This document shows, in pieces, positions 23,239 to 30,596 of a DNA stretch of 43,762 nucleotides. Source of the DNA: Dehalococcoidia bacterium (GTDB lineage: Bacteria; Chloroflexota; Dehalococcoidia; Dehalococcoidales; RBG-16-60-22); the NCBI GenBank assembly GCA_003141235.1, contig PLLL01000103.1, forward strand, positions 272-44,033. Reading direction: 5' to 3'. A program made the translations under genes and the position numbers. The notes beneath the pieces are model-generated. The model was not told the DNA's origin. It saw only the letters and a list, made by a program, of their open reading frames with translations, and did not search any database. Numbering within the stretch: position 1 is the first letter of the stretch; every line of letters begins with the position of its first letter.

Positions 23239-24546
23239 ATGAACTATCAGGAATCTTTAAAGTATCTGCTGCGCTTTGCCGATTACGAACGGATATCGCG
23301 CGCCGGCATCGTCTGGGACACCAAGCGCGTTGAAAGGCTGCTGGAAAAACTGGGCAATCCCCACCTCGCCGCCCGGACAGTGCATATCGCCGGGACAAAA
23401 GGGAAGGGAAGCACTTCGGCCATGATAGCTTCGATTCTGAAGCAGGCGGGCTATAAGGTCGGGCTTTATACCTCCCCCCACCTCCTTTCTTATACGGAGC
23501 GCATACGCGTCGGCGGGAAGCCCATCACCGAGGCGGAATGGGCCGGGCTGGTGGAGGAAATCCGCCCGCACGTCGAGGCGGTCAACGCTGAAGGCACATT
23601 GGGGGAGCTGACGACTTTCGAGCTATACACGGCGATGGCATTCGCCCATTTCCGCAATATCAAGGTTGATTACCAGGTGATGGAGGTGGGATTAGGGGGG
23701 AGGCTAGACGCAACGAATGTGGTCAAGCCGATGGTCTGCGTTATCACGTCCATCAGCTACGACCACATGGAAGTGCTGGGCAACACTTTAGCGAAGATTG
23801 CTACCGAGAAAGCGGGCATCGTTAAGCCGGGGGTGCCCGTCGTTACCGCGCCCCAGTTTCCCGAGGCGATGGACGCTATAGAGAAGGTTTGCCGGGAGCG
23901 CAGGGCGCAACTGGTCAAAGCGGGGCAGGACTTTAGCTGGAAAACGGGTAAATTTAACGAAAAGGGGCAGTCTTTCCATCTTAAGGGGCTGTTGGCGGAG
24001 TATGATTTGCGGATTCCGCTTTTGGGCGAGCACCAGGTAGAGAACGCCGCCAACGCCGTAGCCGCCGCCGAGCTTTTAGAGGGGATGGGGGCAAGTGTAG
24101 ATAAGAAAAGTATCGAAAAAGGACTGCAAAAGGTGGACTGGCCGGGGCGCTTACAGGTTTTACGGAAAAAGCCGTGGCTCGTTATTGACGGGGCGCATAA
24201 CGTCTACTCGATGCAGAAGCTGGGCGAGGCTTTAAAAAAGTACTTCAAATATGACCGGCTAATACTAATTTTGGGCTTTTCCGCCGATAAAGACGTGCCC
24301 GGCATGCTGGACGAGGCGGTAAAAATAACGAAGGATATCATCGTGGCGGCTTCAACCAGCCCGCGCTCGGCCAAACCCGCCGCTTTAGTGGAGGAGTTCG
24401 CTAACCGGGGGGTAAAGGCAAGGGCGGCGGATAGCGTGCCCGGCGCCTTAAAGCTGGCCTTAGCCGACGCGAAGCCCAACGACCTTATCTGCGCGACGGG
24501 GTCTATATTTCTGGTGGCGGAGGTAATGGAAGGAAATCCCCCTTAA
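23239..24546 (+). CDS. folC: Folylpolyglutamate / dihydrofolate synthase, 3' end altered by insertion
   Basis: This 435-residue Mur-ligase-type enzyme adds glutamate to folates, keeping tetrahydrofolate cofactors for the C1 pathway inside the cell. Motifs are the P-loop HIAGTKGKGSTSAMIASIL near residue 50, LYTSPHLLSYTERIRV near 75, SYDHMEVLGNTLAKIATEKAGI near 173 (cited as DHMEVLGNTL) and VIDGAHN near 315. AGGAG precedes the ATG. The last residues are AEVMEGNPP, where NPP and the stop come from an inserted element. At 25226 the string encoding AEVME reappears in frame, followed by GMKA and a stop, which I infer to be the original end. Only about four terminal residues differ, so the enzyme should work. 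Confidence 0.92.
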   Translation: MNYQESLKYLLRFADYERISRAGIVWDTKRVERLLEKLGNPHLAARTVHIAGTKGKGSTSAMIASILKQAGYKVGLYTSPHLLSYTERIRVGGKPITEAEWAGLVEEIRPHVEAVNAEGTLGELTTFELYTAMAFAHFRNIKVDYQVMEVGLGGRLDATNVVKPMVCVITSISYDHMEVLGNTLAKIATEKAGIVKPGVPVVTAPQFPEAMDAIEKVCRERRAQLVKAGQDFSWKTGKFNEKGQSFHLKGLLAEYDLRIPLLGEHQVENAANAVAAAELLEGMGASVDKKSIEKGLQKVDWPGRLQVLRKKPWLVIDGAHNVYSMQKLGEALKKYFKYDRLILILGFSADKDVPGMLDEAVKITKDIIVAASTSPRSAKPAALVEEFANRGVKARAADSVPGALKLALADAKPNDLICATGSIFLVAEVMEGNPP

Positions 24547-24732
24547 TCCCCCTTTTTCAAAGTGGGAGACAGGAAAAGGAGGGGAAAACCCTTTAATCCC
24601 CTTTTTCAAAGTGGGAGACAGGAAAGGGAGGGAGAAAACCCTTTAATCCCCTTTTTCAAAGTGGGAGACAGGAAAGGGAGGGAGAAAACCCTTTAATCCC
24701 CTTTTTCAAAGGGAGAGACAGGAAAAGGAGAA
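24541..24732. repeat. 50-bp tandem repeat, about 3.9 copies
   Basis: Units start at 24541, 24591, 24641 and 24691. Units 2 and 3 are identical over their length; units 1 and 4 differ at a few positions. Each contains AATCCCCTTTTTCAAAG, GTGGGAGACAGG and GGGAGG. The first unit contains the inner part of the left terminal repeat, and the last provides the ribosome site (GGAAAAGGAG) of the DUF559 gene. There are no unique spacers. Confidence 0.95.
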
Positions 24733-24738
24733 TCCTTT

Positions 24739-25143
24739 GTGGAAATATATGAACCGAAATTAAAACAGTCTTCCAGGCAGCTTAGAAATAACTCGACCGA
24801 TGCTGAAAGCTTACTCTGGGCAAAAATCAGGATGAGACAGCTTAACGGCTTTTTATTTTATCGTCAGAAACCTTTAGGGGGATATATTGCGGATTTTTAT
24901 TGCCCGAAGGCCAAGCTGGTAATAGAAGTTGACGGCGGCCAACATTTGACTCCGGATGCTATTGAAAATGACAGGGTCAGGGATGAGTATATGAAAAATA
25001 TCGGGTTAAAAACTCTAAGATTTACAAATATTGATGTAATAGAGAACATAAATGGGGTATTAGAGACAATTGAAAAATCCCTCTCCAACTCTCTCTTTGT
25101 AAAATCTCACCCTAACCCTCCCTTTTTCAAAGGGAGGGAATGA
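24739..25143 (+). CDS. DUF559 (Vsr/PD-(D/E)XK-like) endonuclease
   Basis: This 134-residue protein matches DUF559, a small nuclease family related to very-short-patch repair endonucleases. LRNNSTDAESLLWAKIR is the first helix, FLFYRQKPLGGYIADFYCPKAKLVIEVDGGQH holds the core (cited as GGYIADFYC and LVIEVDGGQH, with catalytic D and E-x-D and the following H), and DEYMKNIGLKTLRFTN is the closing part. The start is GTG at 24739, served by a ribosome site inside the last tandem repeat. The final residues NPPFFKGRE are encoded by an inverted-repeat hairpin, so the repeat forms part of the gene. It is more AT-rich than folC. It may cut DNA to move or amplify the surrounding repeat element; that role is inference. 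Confidence 0.85.
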   Translation: MEIYEPKLKQSSRQLRNNSTDAESLLWAKIRMRQLNGFLFYRQKPLGGYIADFYCPKAKLVIEVDGGQHLTPDAIENDRVRDEYMKNIGLKTLRFTNIDVIENINGVLETIEKSLSNSLFVKSHPNPPFFKGRE

Positions 25144-25251
25144 AATTGGGCGCCGGAAAAAGATTTTAACCTTTTCCCTTACCAGTTTCCCTCTTAGAAA
25201 AAGAGGAACCAAGGGAGATTTACCAGCGGAGGTAATGGAGGGGATGAAAGC

Positions 25252-25280
25252 TTGACAACATATTAATACGAGATTAGAGT
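25252..25280 (+). promoter_or_regulatory. Candidate promoter of the membrane protein gene
   Basis: TTGACA (25252-25257) and TAGAGT (25275-25280) are 17 bases apart. The -35 box overlaps the inferred original folC stop codon. Only seven bases separate the -10 box from the ATG at 25288, and no Shine-Dalgarno is present, so a leaderless mRNA is likely. Confidence 0.5.
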
Positions 25281-25287
25281 TACAATT

Positions 25288-25980
25288 ATGCGGAAAGTGG
25301 AAACACCAAAAAATAATACAAACGTAATTCGCTGGTATATACCGGTTATTACTGCGGTGCTTTTTATCGCTTTCATTTTAGGGTTTTTGTGGCTGACATA
25401 TGGTTTAATTGAAAAAACTCAAGTTCTCGTAGTAGTAATTTTCACCGTCGTTATATTGTTAATTTATGAGTTTAGAAGATGGTTGAGGAAAATAATAACA
25501 CCGTGCCTAAATATTATTGGAGAAGAAATAAAAATCCCCCGCTCCCAATCTCGTTTTTTCTTTAAATATGTTTTTGTATTATTCTTTACCATTCCTTTTG
25601 TTTTTTATCTACTTGCTGGCGGGCAAGAAAAAACTTCATCAGTTCTTGATTTTAACATAATAGTTATCGCTCCCACGTTAGGTGGTTTGATTTTTGCTGG
25701 CGCTGGAAACCGGAGAATCAAAAACGTTGCACGGATGGAGTTGATATCTGTAGTTAAAAAATTTATCGTAGTTACAGTACTCTTTATTATGTTTAGGTCT
25801 TTAGCTTTTACCGTAGACCTTACGGGAGGAATAGATGTCAATATATTTGATTGGACAACGATGGGTATTTTTAGAGGGGTATCGTTTTGGACTGCGGCAA
25901 CATTCTTTTACGTAGGTGTTTTTCTCTTTTTACTTGCACTAGTGGATTTGGTGTTATCACTGAGACATTTGCACAAGTAA
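25288..25980 (+). CDS. Six-helix membrane protein of unknown function
   Basis: This 230-residue protein has hydrophobic segments at about residues 15-40, 46-62, 93-110, 122-140, 155-175 and 200-223, consistent with six membrane helices. Basic loops (RRWLRKI, GNRRIKN) suggest cytoplasmic sides. I see no catalytic or transport motif and do not recognise the family. The gene is AT-rich compared with folC and ribD. It lies directly after the element inserted in folC, with a promoter whose -35 box overlaps the original folC end, so it predates the insertion. It has no obvious partner; the next gene converges on it after 37 bases. Confidence 0.6.
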   Translation: MRKVETPKNNTNVIRWYIPVITAVLFIAFILGFLWLTYGLIEKTQVLVVVIFTVVILLIYEFRRWLRKIITPCLNIIGEEIKIPRSQSRFFFKYVFVLFFTIPFVFYLLAGGQEKTSSVLDFNIIVIAPTLGGLIFAGAGNRRIKNVARMELISVVKKFIVVTVLFIMFRSLAFTVDLTGGIDVNIFDWTTMGIFRGVSFWTAATFFYVGVFLFLLALVDLVLSLRHLHK

Positions 25981-26017
25981 AATTATGGAAATATTTTGAC
26001 TCCCCCTCCTTTCTCCC

Positions 26018-26875
26018 TCACCCCCTCTCCACCCCCCTCAACTCCTCCAAAATACTCTGCACCAGGCTGTCCCGGAACCTGCCGGGAAACCTTATATTGT
26101 GTATATACCCGGCGTCCCGCGCCAGGTTAAGCAGGTCGGAGTTATTAACAATATTAAAGGCCGGCAGGTTGTACTTTTTAGCGTACTTTTCCCGGATGTC
26201 AAAAACCTTTTTAAAGACTTCCTTTTCCGTACCGGAAAGCGTGTGATACCCCTTCATCTTGCGGTGTTTATCATCGGGGTTACGGAAGTAGTCCTTGTTC
26301 TGCACCTGCAGGTTTCTCAGGAAAAACATGTCCATGAGGTTTTGCGCAAAAAGCTTTTTAAGAAGGGCGTCTTTGAGCTTGAACAGGTAGGTGACGTCGT
26401 TGATGGCGTACTCCAGCGCCTCTTTATCGATGGGGCGCGTCATCCAGTTATGCCGCTGGAACTTGGCTTTACTGGTTAAAGCGACCCCCAGCTCTGAGGC
26501 GATGACCGAGTGCAGGTCCTGCTTGCTTAAGTTGAGCAGGTCTACGGCCGGCCTTAAATCGAGCACGGATTTCATCTCGATGTCGCAGGCGTTTTTCAAC
26601 AGCGAGGAATCGCTCGATGCGTCATACATGATTTTCAGGATATCGCGGTTTTCAAAGAGGAATTTAAGACTTTGATTATCTATCTGGAGCGGGTCGATAA
26701 TGACGCTGTCGGTTCCGTCGTAGATTTGCACCAGGCCCAGCGCCTCGCCGTAAGCGTGCAGGTTGTTCTCGCCTTCCGTATCTAAAGCGATGATACGGCA
26801 TTTTCTTTCTTCCAGGCCTTGCAGGTAGGTTATCAGCTCTTCCCGGGTTTTTAAATATTGGTAAGTCGTTTACAT
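26018..26875 (-). pseudogene. RNase D-type 3'-5' exonuclease with stop at codon 2
   Basis: The frame encodes a DEDD-family exonuclease. Motif I LDTEGENN lies about 30 codons in, motif II is MYDASSDSSLL and motif III YAINDVTYLFKL; an HRDC-like C-terminal region follows. A ribosome site (GGGGAG) and ATG at 26873-26875 stand where the start should be, but the next codon is TAA (26870-26872), after which the frame is open (ACG ACT TAC...). The first usable GTG, at 26731, would remove motif I and thus activity. The gene is therefore a recent pseudogene, uses an odd start such as ACG at 26869 (283 residues), or carries a sequencing error. The ribD stop lies nine bases upstream. Confidence 0.75.
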
Positions 26876-26883
26876 ACTCCCCT

Positions 26884-27984
26884 CTATAGCCTCGCCTCTA
26901 TTATTATGTCAACACCACTGCGATAAATCTTTGTAAAATTCAGCTTCAAGACCTGGCTCATGTCGGTGATATTCAGCTCGCCGATGGTCTCGGTGCCTTT
27001 GCCCATTATCTTCGGCGCGATGATGGCGACGATTTTATCCGCCAGCCCCAGCCGCAGGAAAGACGTAATCGTTTCCGCGCCGCCCTCCACCAGCACCGAG
27101 GAAATTTCGCGCTTTCCTAAAGCCTTTAACAGCGCTTTCAGGTCGACGCGGCCGTCGGCGTCCGGCGGCACTATTTCTACATCCAGCCCCAGCGCACGCC
27201 TTTCCCCCAGCTTCTCTTTCGCATCCCACGCCGTGGTCGCCAGCACCGTCGGCGCTTTATCGAGGTTTTTAAAGACCTTCACATCGGTCGGTATTCTTAA
27301 ATTCGAATCGAGGACGACCCTTAGCGGGTTGCGCCCTTTGACCAGCCGCGTGGTCAATTCGGGGTTATCTTTAACGATATTGCCCGCCCCGGCTAAAATA
27401 GCGTCGTTTTGCGCCCGGAGTTTATGCGCCAGCTTCTGCGATTCCGCCGAGCTGACCCAGCGGGAGTGGCCGGCGGCGGTAGCGATTCTCCCGTCTAAAG
27501 TCTGCGCGAACTTGATTGTCACATAAGGCATGCCCGTGCTGCGGTGCTTGATATAGGCCTCGTTCAAAGCGCGGCACTCAGCTTCAAGGACACCGACTTC
27601 TACCGCGATGTCCTGCTGTTTCAATTTATCGATACTCCGGCCGCTGACCCGCTTATCCGGGTCCTGCATGCCGATAACTACTTTCCCGATTTTGCTCTTG
27701 ATAACGGCGTCCACGCATGGCGGCGTCTTGCCGTAATGAAAACACGGCTCCAGCGTGACGTACAGCGTCGCCCCGCTGACATCTTTTACAGCGTTTTTCA
27801 GGGCGTCCACCTCTGCGTGGTCGCCACCGAAAGCCTTGTGATACCCCTGCGCGATAATGCGCCAGTCCTTAACGATTACTGCGCCGACCATCGGGTTCGG
27901 GCTGACCTTGCCCAGGCCGCGGCGCGCCAGTTTCAGCGCCAGCCGCATGAATTTCTCGTCGGGGGATGGGAATTTTGTTACCAT
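26884..27984 (-). CDS. ribD: Bifunctional riboflavin deaminase/reductase
   Basis: RibD performs the second and third steps of riboflavin synthesis. The N-terminal zinc deaminase domain shows PNPMVGAVIV, then HAEVDAL and PCFHYGKTPPC as zinc ligands. The C-terminal NADPH reductase domain shows KFAQTLDGRIATAAGHSRW, DAILAGAGNIVKDNPELTTR and VLVEGGAETITSFL. I use the ATG at 27984 (366 residues); an open frame upstream adds 20 residues that do not look like RibD. No other rib gene is adjacent, and the upstream bases show no FMN riboswitch that I can recognise. The exonuclease gene follows by nine bases, so they were probably co-transcribed. Flavin supply suits the many flavoproteins in the window. 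Confidence 0.93.
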   Translation of the reverse strand: MVTKFPSPDEKFMRLALKLARRGLGKVSPNPMVGAVIVKDWRIIAQGYHKAFGGDHAEVDALKNAVKDVSGATLYVTLEPCFHYGKTPPCVDAVIKSKIGKVVIGMQDPDKRVSGRSIDKLKQQDIAVEVGVLEAECRALNEAYIKHRSTGMPYVTIKFAQTLDGRIATAAGHSRWVSSAESQKLAHKLRAQNDAILAGAGNIVKDNPELTTRLVKGRNPLRVVLDSNLRIPTDVKVFKNLDKAPTVLATTAWDAKEKLGERRALGLDVEIVPPDADGRVDLKALLKALGKREISSVLVEGGAETITSFLRLGLADKIVAIIAPKIMGKGTETIGELNITDMSQVLKLNFTKIYRSGVDIIIEARL

Positions 27985-28044
27985 AATGACTGCATTATAG
28001 CTCAAAAAACGGATTTCCACCAAATCTTTGGCTTTTTCCGTCAT

Positions 28045-28185
28045 TCCGGCCCTTCGATTAAACTCAGGGTAAACTCCAGCGGGGATTCGGTCGGGGGAAA
28101 AGGGGGTGAGGTTAATGAAAATCGTACCTCAGCTTGCGTTGGCGAGTGTGATTTGTTAAAATTAAAAGCTGGAACTGGTTTTCGC
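28045..28185. other. Spacer between ribD and tRNA-Lys with repeat fragment
   Basis: At 28047-28080 a string containing CCCTTCGATTAAACTCAGGG resembles the common intergenic repeat with CCTTCGAC...GCTCAGG. No gene or riboswitch is seen. An AT-rich patch near 28150-28168 probably holds the tRNA promoter. Confidence 0.35.
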
Positions 28186-28258
28186 GGGCCGTTAGCTCAG
28201 TTGGTAGAGCACCTGACTTTTAATCAGGGTGTCCAGGGTTCGAATCCCTGACGGCTCA
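28186..28258 (+). tRNA. tRNA-Lys (anticodon TTT)
   Basis: The acceptor GGGCCGT pairs with ACGGCTC (one G-T pair). The D-arm contains GCTCAGTTGGTAGAGC, the anticodon stem-loop is CCTGACTTTTAATCAGG with TTT, and the T-arm is CAGGG TTCGAAT CCCTG. CCA is encoded at 28259-28261. The gene is intact although a recombinase gene begins about 210 bases downstream. Confidence 0.96.
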
Positions 28259-28297
28259 CCATAAACCCCTGATTTATAGCTAATCCAAAGCTAAACG

Positions 28298-28330
28298 AAA
28301 CCACCCTGTTTTTAGGGTGGTTTTTCTTTT
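28298..28330 (+). terminator. Terminator of tRNA-Lys
   Basis: AAACCACCCT (28298-28307) pairs with AGGGTGGTTT (28314-28323), followed by TTCTTTTTAG. Confidence 0.9.
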
Positions 28331-28472
28331 TAGTCAAAAGTGACACCCTGACTCGTCCGGAAATTAAACTGCGTATCACCCCTCTTACTTGCCCGCTGGA
28401 CAATGTACAGGAAAGGCAGGCAAGTATATGTTTGGAAGTAGAAAGAGAAATCTACACTGGGGGGACCTTAAT

Positions 28473-29506
28473 ATGGCAGACCTTGAGCTCGAGAAGTTAA
28501 TTCTGCATTTTGAACAGTCCAATAAAGCTGAAAGCAAATCACCGAGGACTATTTTCTGGTACTCGGAGATACTGACTGGCTTTGCCAGATTCCTCACTTC
28601 CACAAGTAGAAGAATAGTACTTACCGAGTTCAATATCTTGGTAGTAAGGGAATTCATAATTCACGAGCAGGAAAGAGGGCTTTCTCCCTTCACGATCCAA
28701 GGCAAGGTGAGGACGCTCAAGGTTTTCGCCTCATGGCTCTTCAATGAAGGCTACACCACGGACAACTTACTCCATAATCTTAAACTGCCAAAAGCACCAG
28801 CTAACTTGATTGAACCGCTGACCTCTACCGAAATCGACCTGTTGGTGAAATGCCAAAACCCACTTACGTCATTGGGATGCCGGAATATCGCCATACTGAT
28901 CATCCTTCTGGATACGGGGGTTAGGGTCAGTGAACTCTGTGGATTGCGGTCTAACGATGCGCATGTTGAAGAAGGCTACCTCAAGGTAATGGGTAAGGGT
29001 TCCAAGGAGAGAGTAGTGCCTATCGGCGGGCTTGCCCAGAAAATGCTTTGGAGGTATGTGATTCACTTTCGGCCGCAACCGGTCATAGATGCCGATGATT
29101 TTATTTTCCTTACTCTGGATGGTAAACCGCTGTGCTCAAATGCCATCAAACTGCTGCTAAAGCGATGGGGAAAGAAGGCTGGAGTGCCGAGGATTCACGC
29201 TCACCTCTGCCGCCACACATATGCCACAAATTTCCTCAATTTTAAGTGTGGTGATGTGTTCCGATTACAGCAGTGGGTCACACCGGACTGGAGATGGTGC
29301 GCAAGTATGTCCACTACGCCTCGGCTCAGGCCATGATCAGCGAGAGGCAATCATCGCCTTTGGATCACATGGGTTTAAGCGCACTAAAGGGGCATAAAGT
29401 TGACCGGATTCTGAATCGGAACCCTGTTTCACACCGGATAGACATCCCATATTCTAAAAACGATCTCGGCGGTAACTTTAACAAAACTTCCGGACATGGA
29501 AGATAG
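28473..29506 (+). pseudogene. Tyrosine recombinase (XerC/D-like integrase), frameshifted
   Basis: The first frame begins at the ATG at 28473 (GGGGGGA upstream). It encodes a SAM-like core-binding domain (FARFLTSTSRRIVLTEFN) and most of the catalytic domain: TGVRVSELCGLRSND with the first Arg, MGKGSKERVVPIG with Lys, and RIHAHLCRHTYATNFL with H-x-x-R. Just after DVFRLQQ, near 29270, the frame is lost. The remaining motif GHTGLEMVRKYVHYAS, with the last His and the catalytic Tyr, continues in another frame from 29273 to 29506. A deletion of one or four bases would explain this. The gene is likely inactive unless the shift is an assembly error or programmed. It sits beside tRNA-Lys, as integrases often do. 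Confidence 0.85.
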
Positions 29507-29570
29507 TCTAGCTAGCTCCCAGAGAGGATAAAAATACAACATCTAACAGTGGCTAAATGTATAAAATAAA

Positions 29571-29606
29571 CGCTTCGCGCGCGCGTAAGGCGCGCGAGCG
29601 AGGAGG
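29571..29606 (+). promoter_or_regulatory. GC-rich hairpin abutting the ribosome site of the zinc-finger gene
   Basis: CGCTTCGCGCGC (29571-29582) pairs with GCGCGCGAGCG (29590-29600) with one bulged T. The Shine-Dalgarno AGGAGG (29601-29606) starts on the next base. The surrounding DNA is AT-rich, so the hairpin stands out. It could tune translation or act as a thermosensor or protein site. Confidence 0.5.
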
Positions 29607-29612
29607 CTTAAA

Positions 29613-29978
29613 ATGGAAGATAGACCATATAAATGTCCAATATGTCATTCAGGGTTAAAAACAGAAGGCGGCATGAAATCTCATTTGAGTCGCCAACATG
29701 AAATGCCAGCCGCTCTCGATGCCCTTGGCAAGAACTATGAAGCCAAGTACAAGAGCATGCTGGAAGAGAATGCCGTTCTCAAGAAGCAATTGGAGCAAAT
29801 TAAAGGTGAACTGGTAAAAACACGAACAGATTTGGTCCAGGCACTCGACGAAGGATTGAAGAAATATGCAGAGATAAATAGGCTTAATGGCGAAATGCAG
29901 AAAATGGGACTTATAATTGCCTTTCGGGATAGCTTTATAAAAGAGAAACTCGGTATCACGATGCCCCTCCCGTCCTAG
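29613..29978 (+). CDS. C2H2 zinc-finger protein with coiled coil
   Basis: This 121-residue protein starts with a classical single zinc finger: YKCPICHSGLKTEGGMKSHLSRQHE (C-x2-C, 12 residues, H-x4-H). Residues about 45-100 form a heptad-rich helix (ENAVLKKQLEQIKGELVKTRTDL and EINRLNGEMQKMG) that should dimerise. The C-terminal 20 residues (FRDSFIKEKLGITMPLPS) are not recognised. Small C2H2 proteins are uncommon in bacteria and are more often seen on mobile elements or in archaea; this one follows a recombinase remnant. DNA or RNA binding is likely, target unknown. AGGAGG is six bases before the ATG, directly behind a strong hairpin. Confidence 0.7.
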   Translation: MEDRPYKCPICHSGLKTEGGMKSHLSRQHEMPAALDALGKNYEAKYKSMLEENAVLKKQLEQIKGELVKTRTDLVQALDEGLKKYAEINRLNGEMQKMGLIIAFRDSFIKEKLGITMPLPS

Positions 29979-30204
29979 CTGGTAGTCCGGTCTTTGACAT
30001 CGTTCTAAAAAGGATAAGCCGATTTTGGCCTAATATCTCCTCTCTTCAATAATGAAAAATGGGAATTCCGGAGAAGGTTGAAATAATATTCATTCTCTTG
30101 TCGTTTTTTGCTTCTCCTGGTTATGAGCCTCCGCCTCCCCGAAGTAGTGTTGCATCGTAAACTTCTCCTCGGCAGGTATCTATAACCAGGTACTGGTTGT
30201 CCTT
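29979..30204. other. Gene-free spacer with a long-range inverted repeat
   Basis: No ORF is convincing here. CCTGGTTAT (30116-30124) and ATAACCAGG (30182-30190) are perfect inverted 9-mers with a 57-base pyrimidine-rich interior. They lie just before the breakpoint of the tRNA remnant, and might be a recombination-site remnant or a structured RNA. I see nothing else supportable. Confidence 0.35.
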
Positions 30205-30272
30205 GATCAGATTGGTAGGTCGTCGGGCTTATAACCCGGAGGTCGTTGGTTCAAATCCAACCCCCGCCACCA
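30205..30272 (+). pseudogene. tRNA remnant, Ile-type anticodon TAT, 5' acceptor strand missing
   Basis: From 30205 a full cloverleaf body is present: D-arm GATC/GGTC, anticodon stem TCGGG/CCCGG with loop CTTATAA (anticodon TAT), variable loop AGGTC, T-arm GTTGG TTCAAAT CCAAC, then CCCCGCC, A and CCA. The 5' acceptor strand should be GGCGGGG, but the bases before the D-arm are GTTGTCCTT, which cannot pair. The native-looking terminator at 30285 follows. This looks like a tRNA gene cut by integration or deletion on its 5' side. Confidence 0.75.
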
Positions 30273-30284
30273 ATTTCTGAAGCT

Positions 30285-30330
30285 AAAAAGCCCTCGAACT
30301 CAATAAGAAATTCGGGGGCTTTTTCATTTT
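30285..30330 (+). terminator. Terminator behind the tRNA remnant
   Basis: AAAAAGCCCTCGAA (30285-30298) pairs with TTCGGGGGCTTTTT (30311-30324), with one G-T pair, followed by CATTTTTG. Confidence 0.88.
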
Positions 30331-30483
30331 TGCTAACCGTTTGCTAACGCATGAAACCAAACAGAAAAACATAATGCGATATTTTACGTACAAAATGGGA
30401 AAAGTGACCTGCCCCCCGAAAACGATACCAGATTCAAATTTGCCCCTGGTTTTTGTCCCATGGGCTTTTTCATAGCTAAAAAC

Positions 30484-30531
30484 TTGGACGGGGAGTTCAG
30501 GGTATATAGAAAAAGCGAACTCCCCGTCCAA
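30484..30531 (-). terminator. Terminator of the ABC transporter / flavoprotein array
   Basis: A perfect 15-bp inverted repeat TTGGACGGGGAGTTC / GAACTCCCCGTCCAA has an 18-base loop and, on the minus strand, GTTTTTAG directly after the stem. It lies about 65 bases beyond the last gene of the array. The region 30331-30483 holds no gene that I can support. Confidence 0.75.
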
Positions 30532-30596
30532 CATCTAGTAAAACAGTTATTATTAGTTAGTCGAATGAGGACAAAAGATGATGCAAAACCTCGTTC

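Larger units (their letters stand above)
24531..25225. mobile_element. DUF559-encoding element with terminal inverted repeats, inserted in folC
   Basis: The 14-base string GCGGAGGTAATGGA occurs at 24517-24530 and 25226-25239, flanking the element as a target-site duplication. Three bases inside each copy, terminal inverted repeats begin: 24534-24567 and 25188-25221 (minus strand) match at 27 of 34 positions, with core CTTTTTC between C-rich and G-rich arms. Inside are four 50-bp tandem repeats, a DUF559 endonuclease gene and another CCCTCCC...GGGAGGG hairpin that forms the gene's own 3' end. The right copy of the duplication continues the folC frame to a natural stop, which independently supports insertion. 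No transposase is present; DUF559 is the only candidate enzyme. A shorter relative lies at 3999-4114. Confidence 0.75.

Noticed and set aside
24541-24732. CRISPR array
   Set aside because: The 50-bp units are directly contiguous, with no unique spacers and no cas genes nearby.
28045-28185. FMN riboswitch before ribD
   Set aside because: The conserved RFN-element segments are not present.
30205-30272. Functional tRNA-Ile(TAT) gene
   Set aside because: The seven bases before the D-arm do not pair with the 3' acceptor strand CCCCGCC.
30283-30534. Minus-strand 83-residue ORF
   Set aside because: It is made up of terminator and palindrome sequence and has no start signals.
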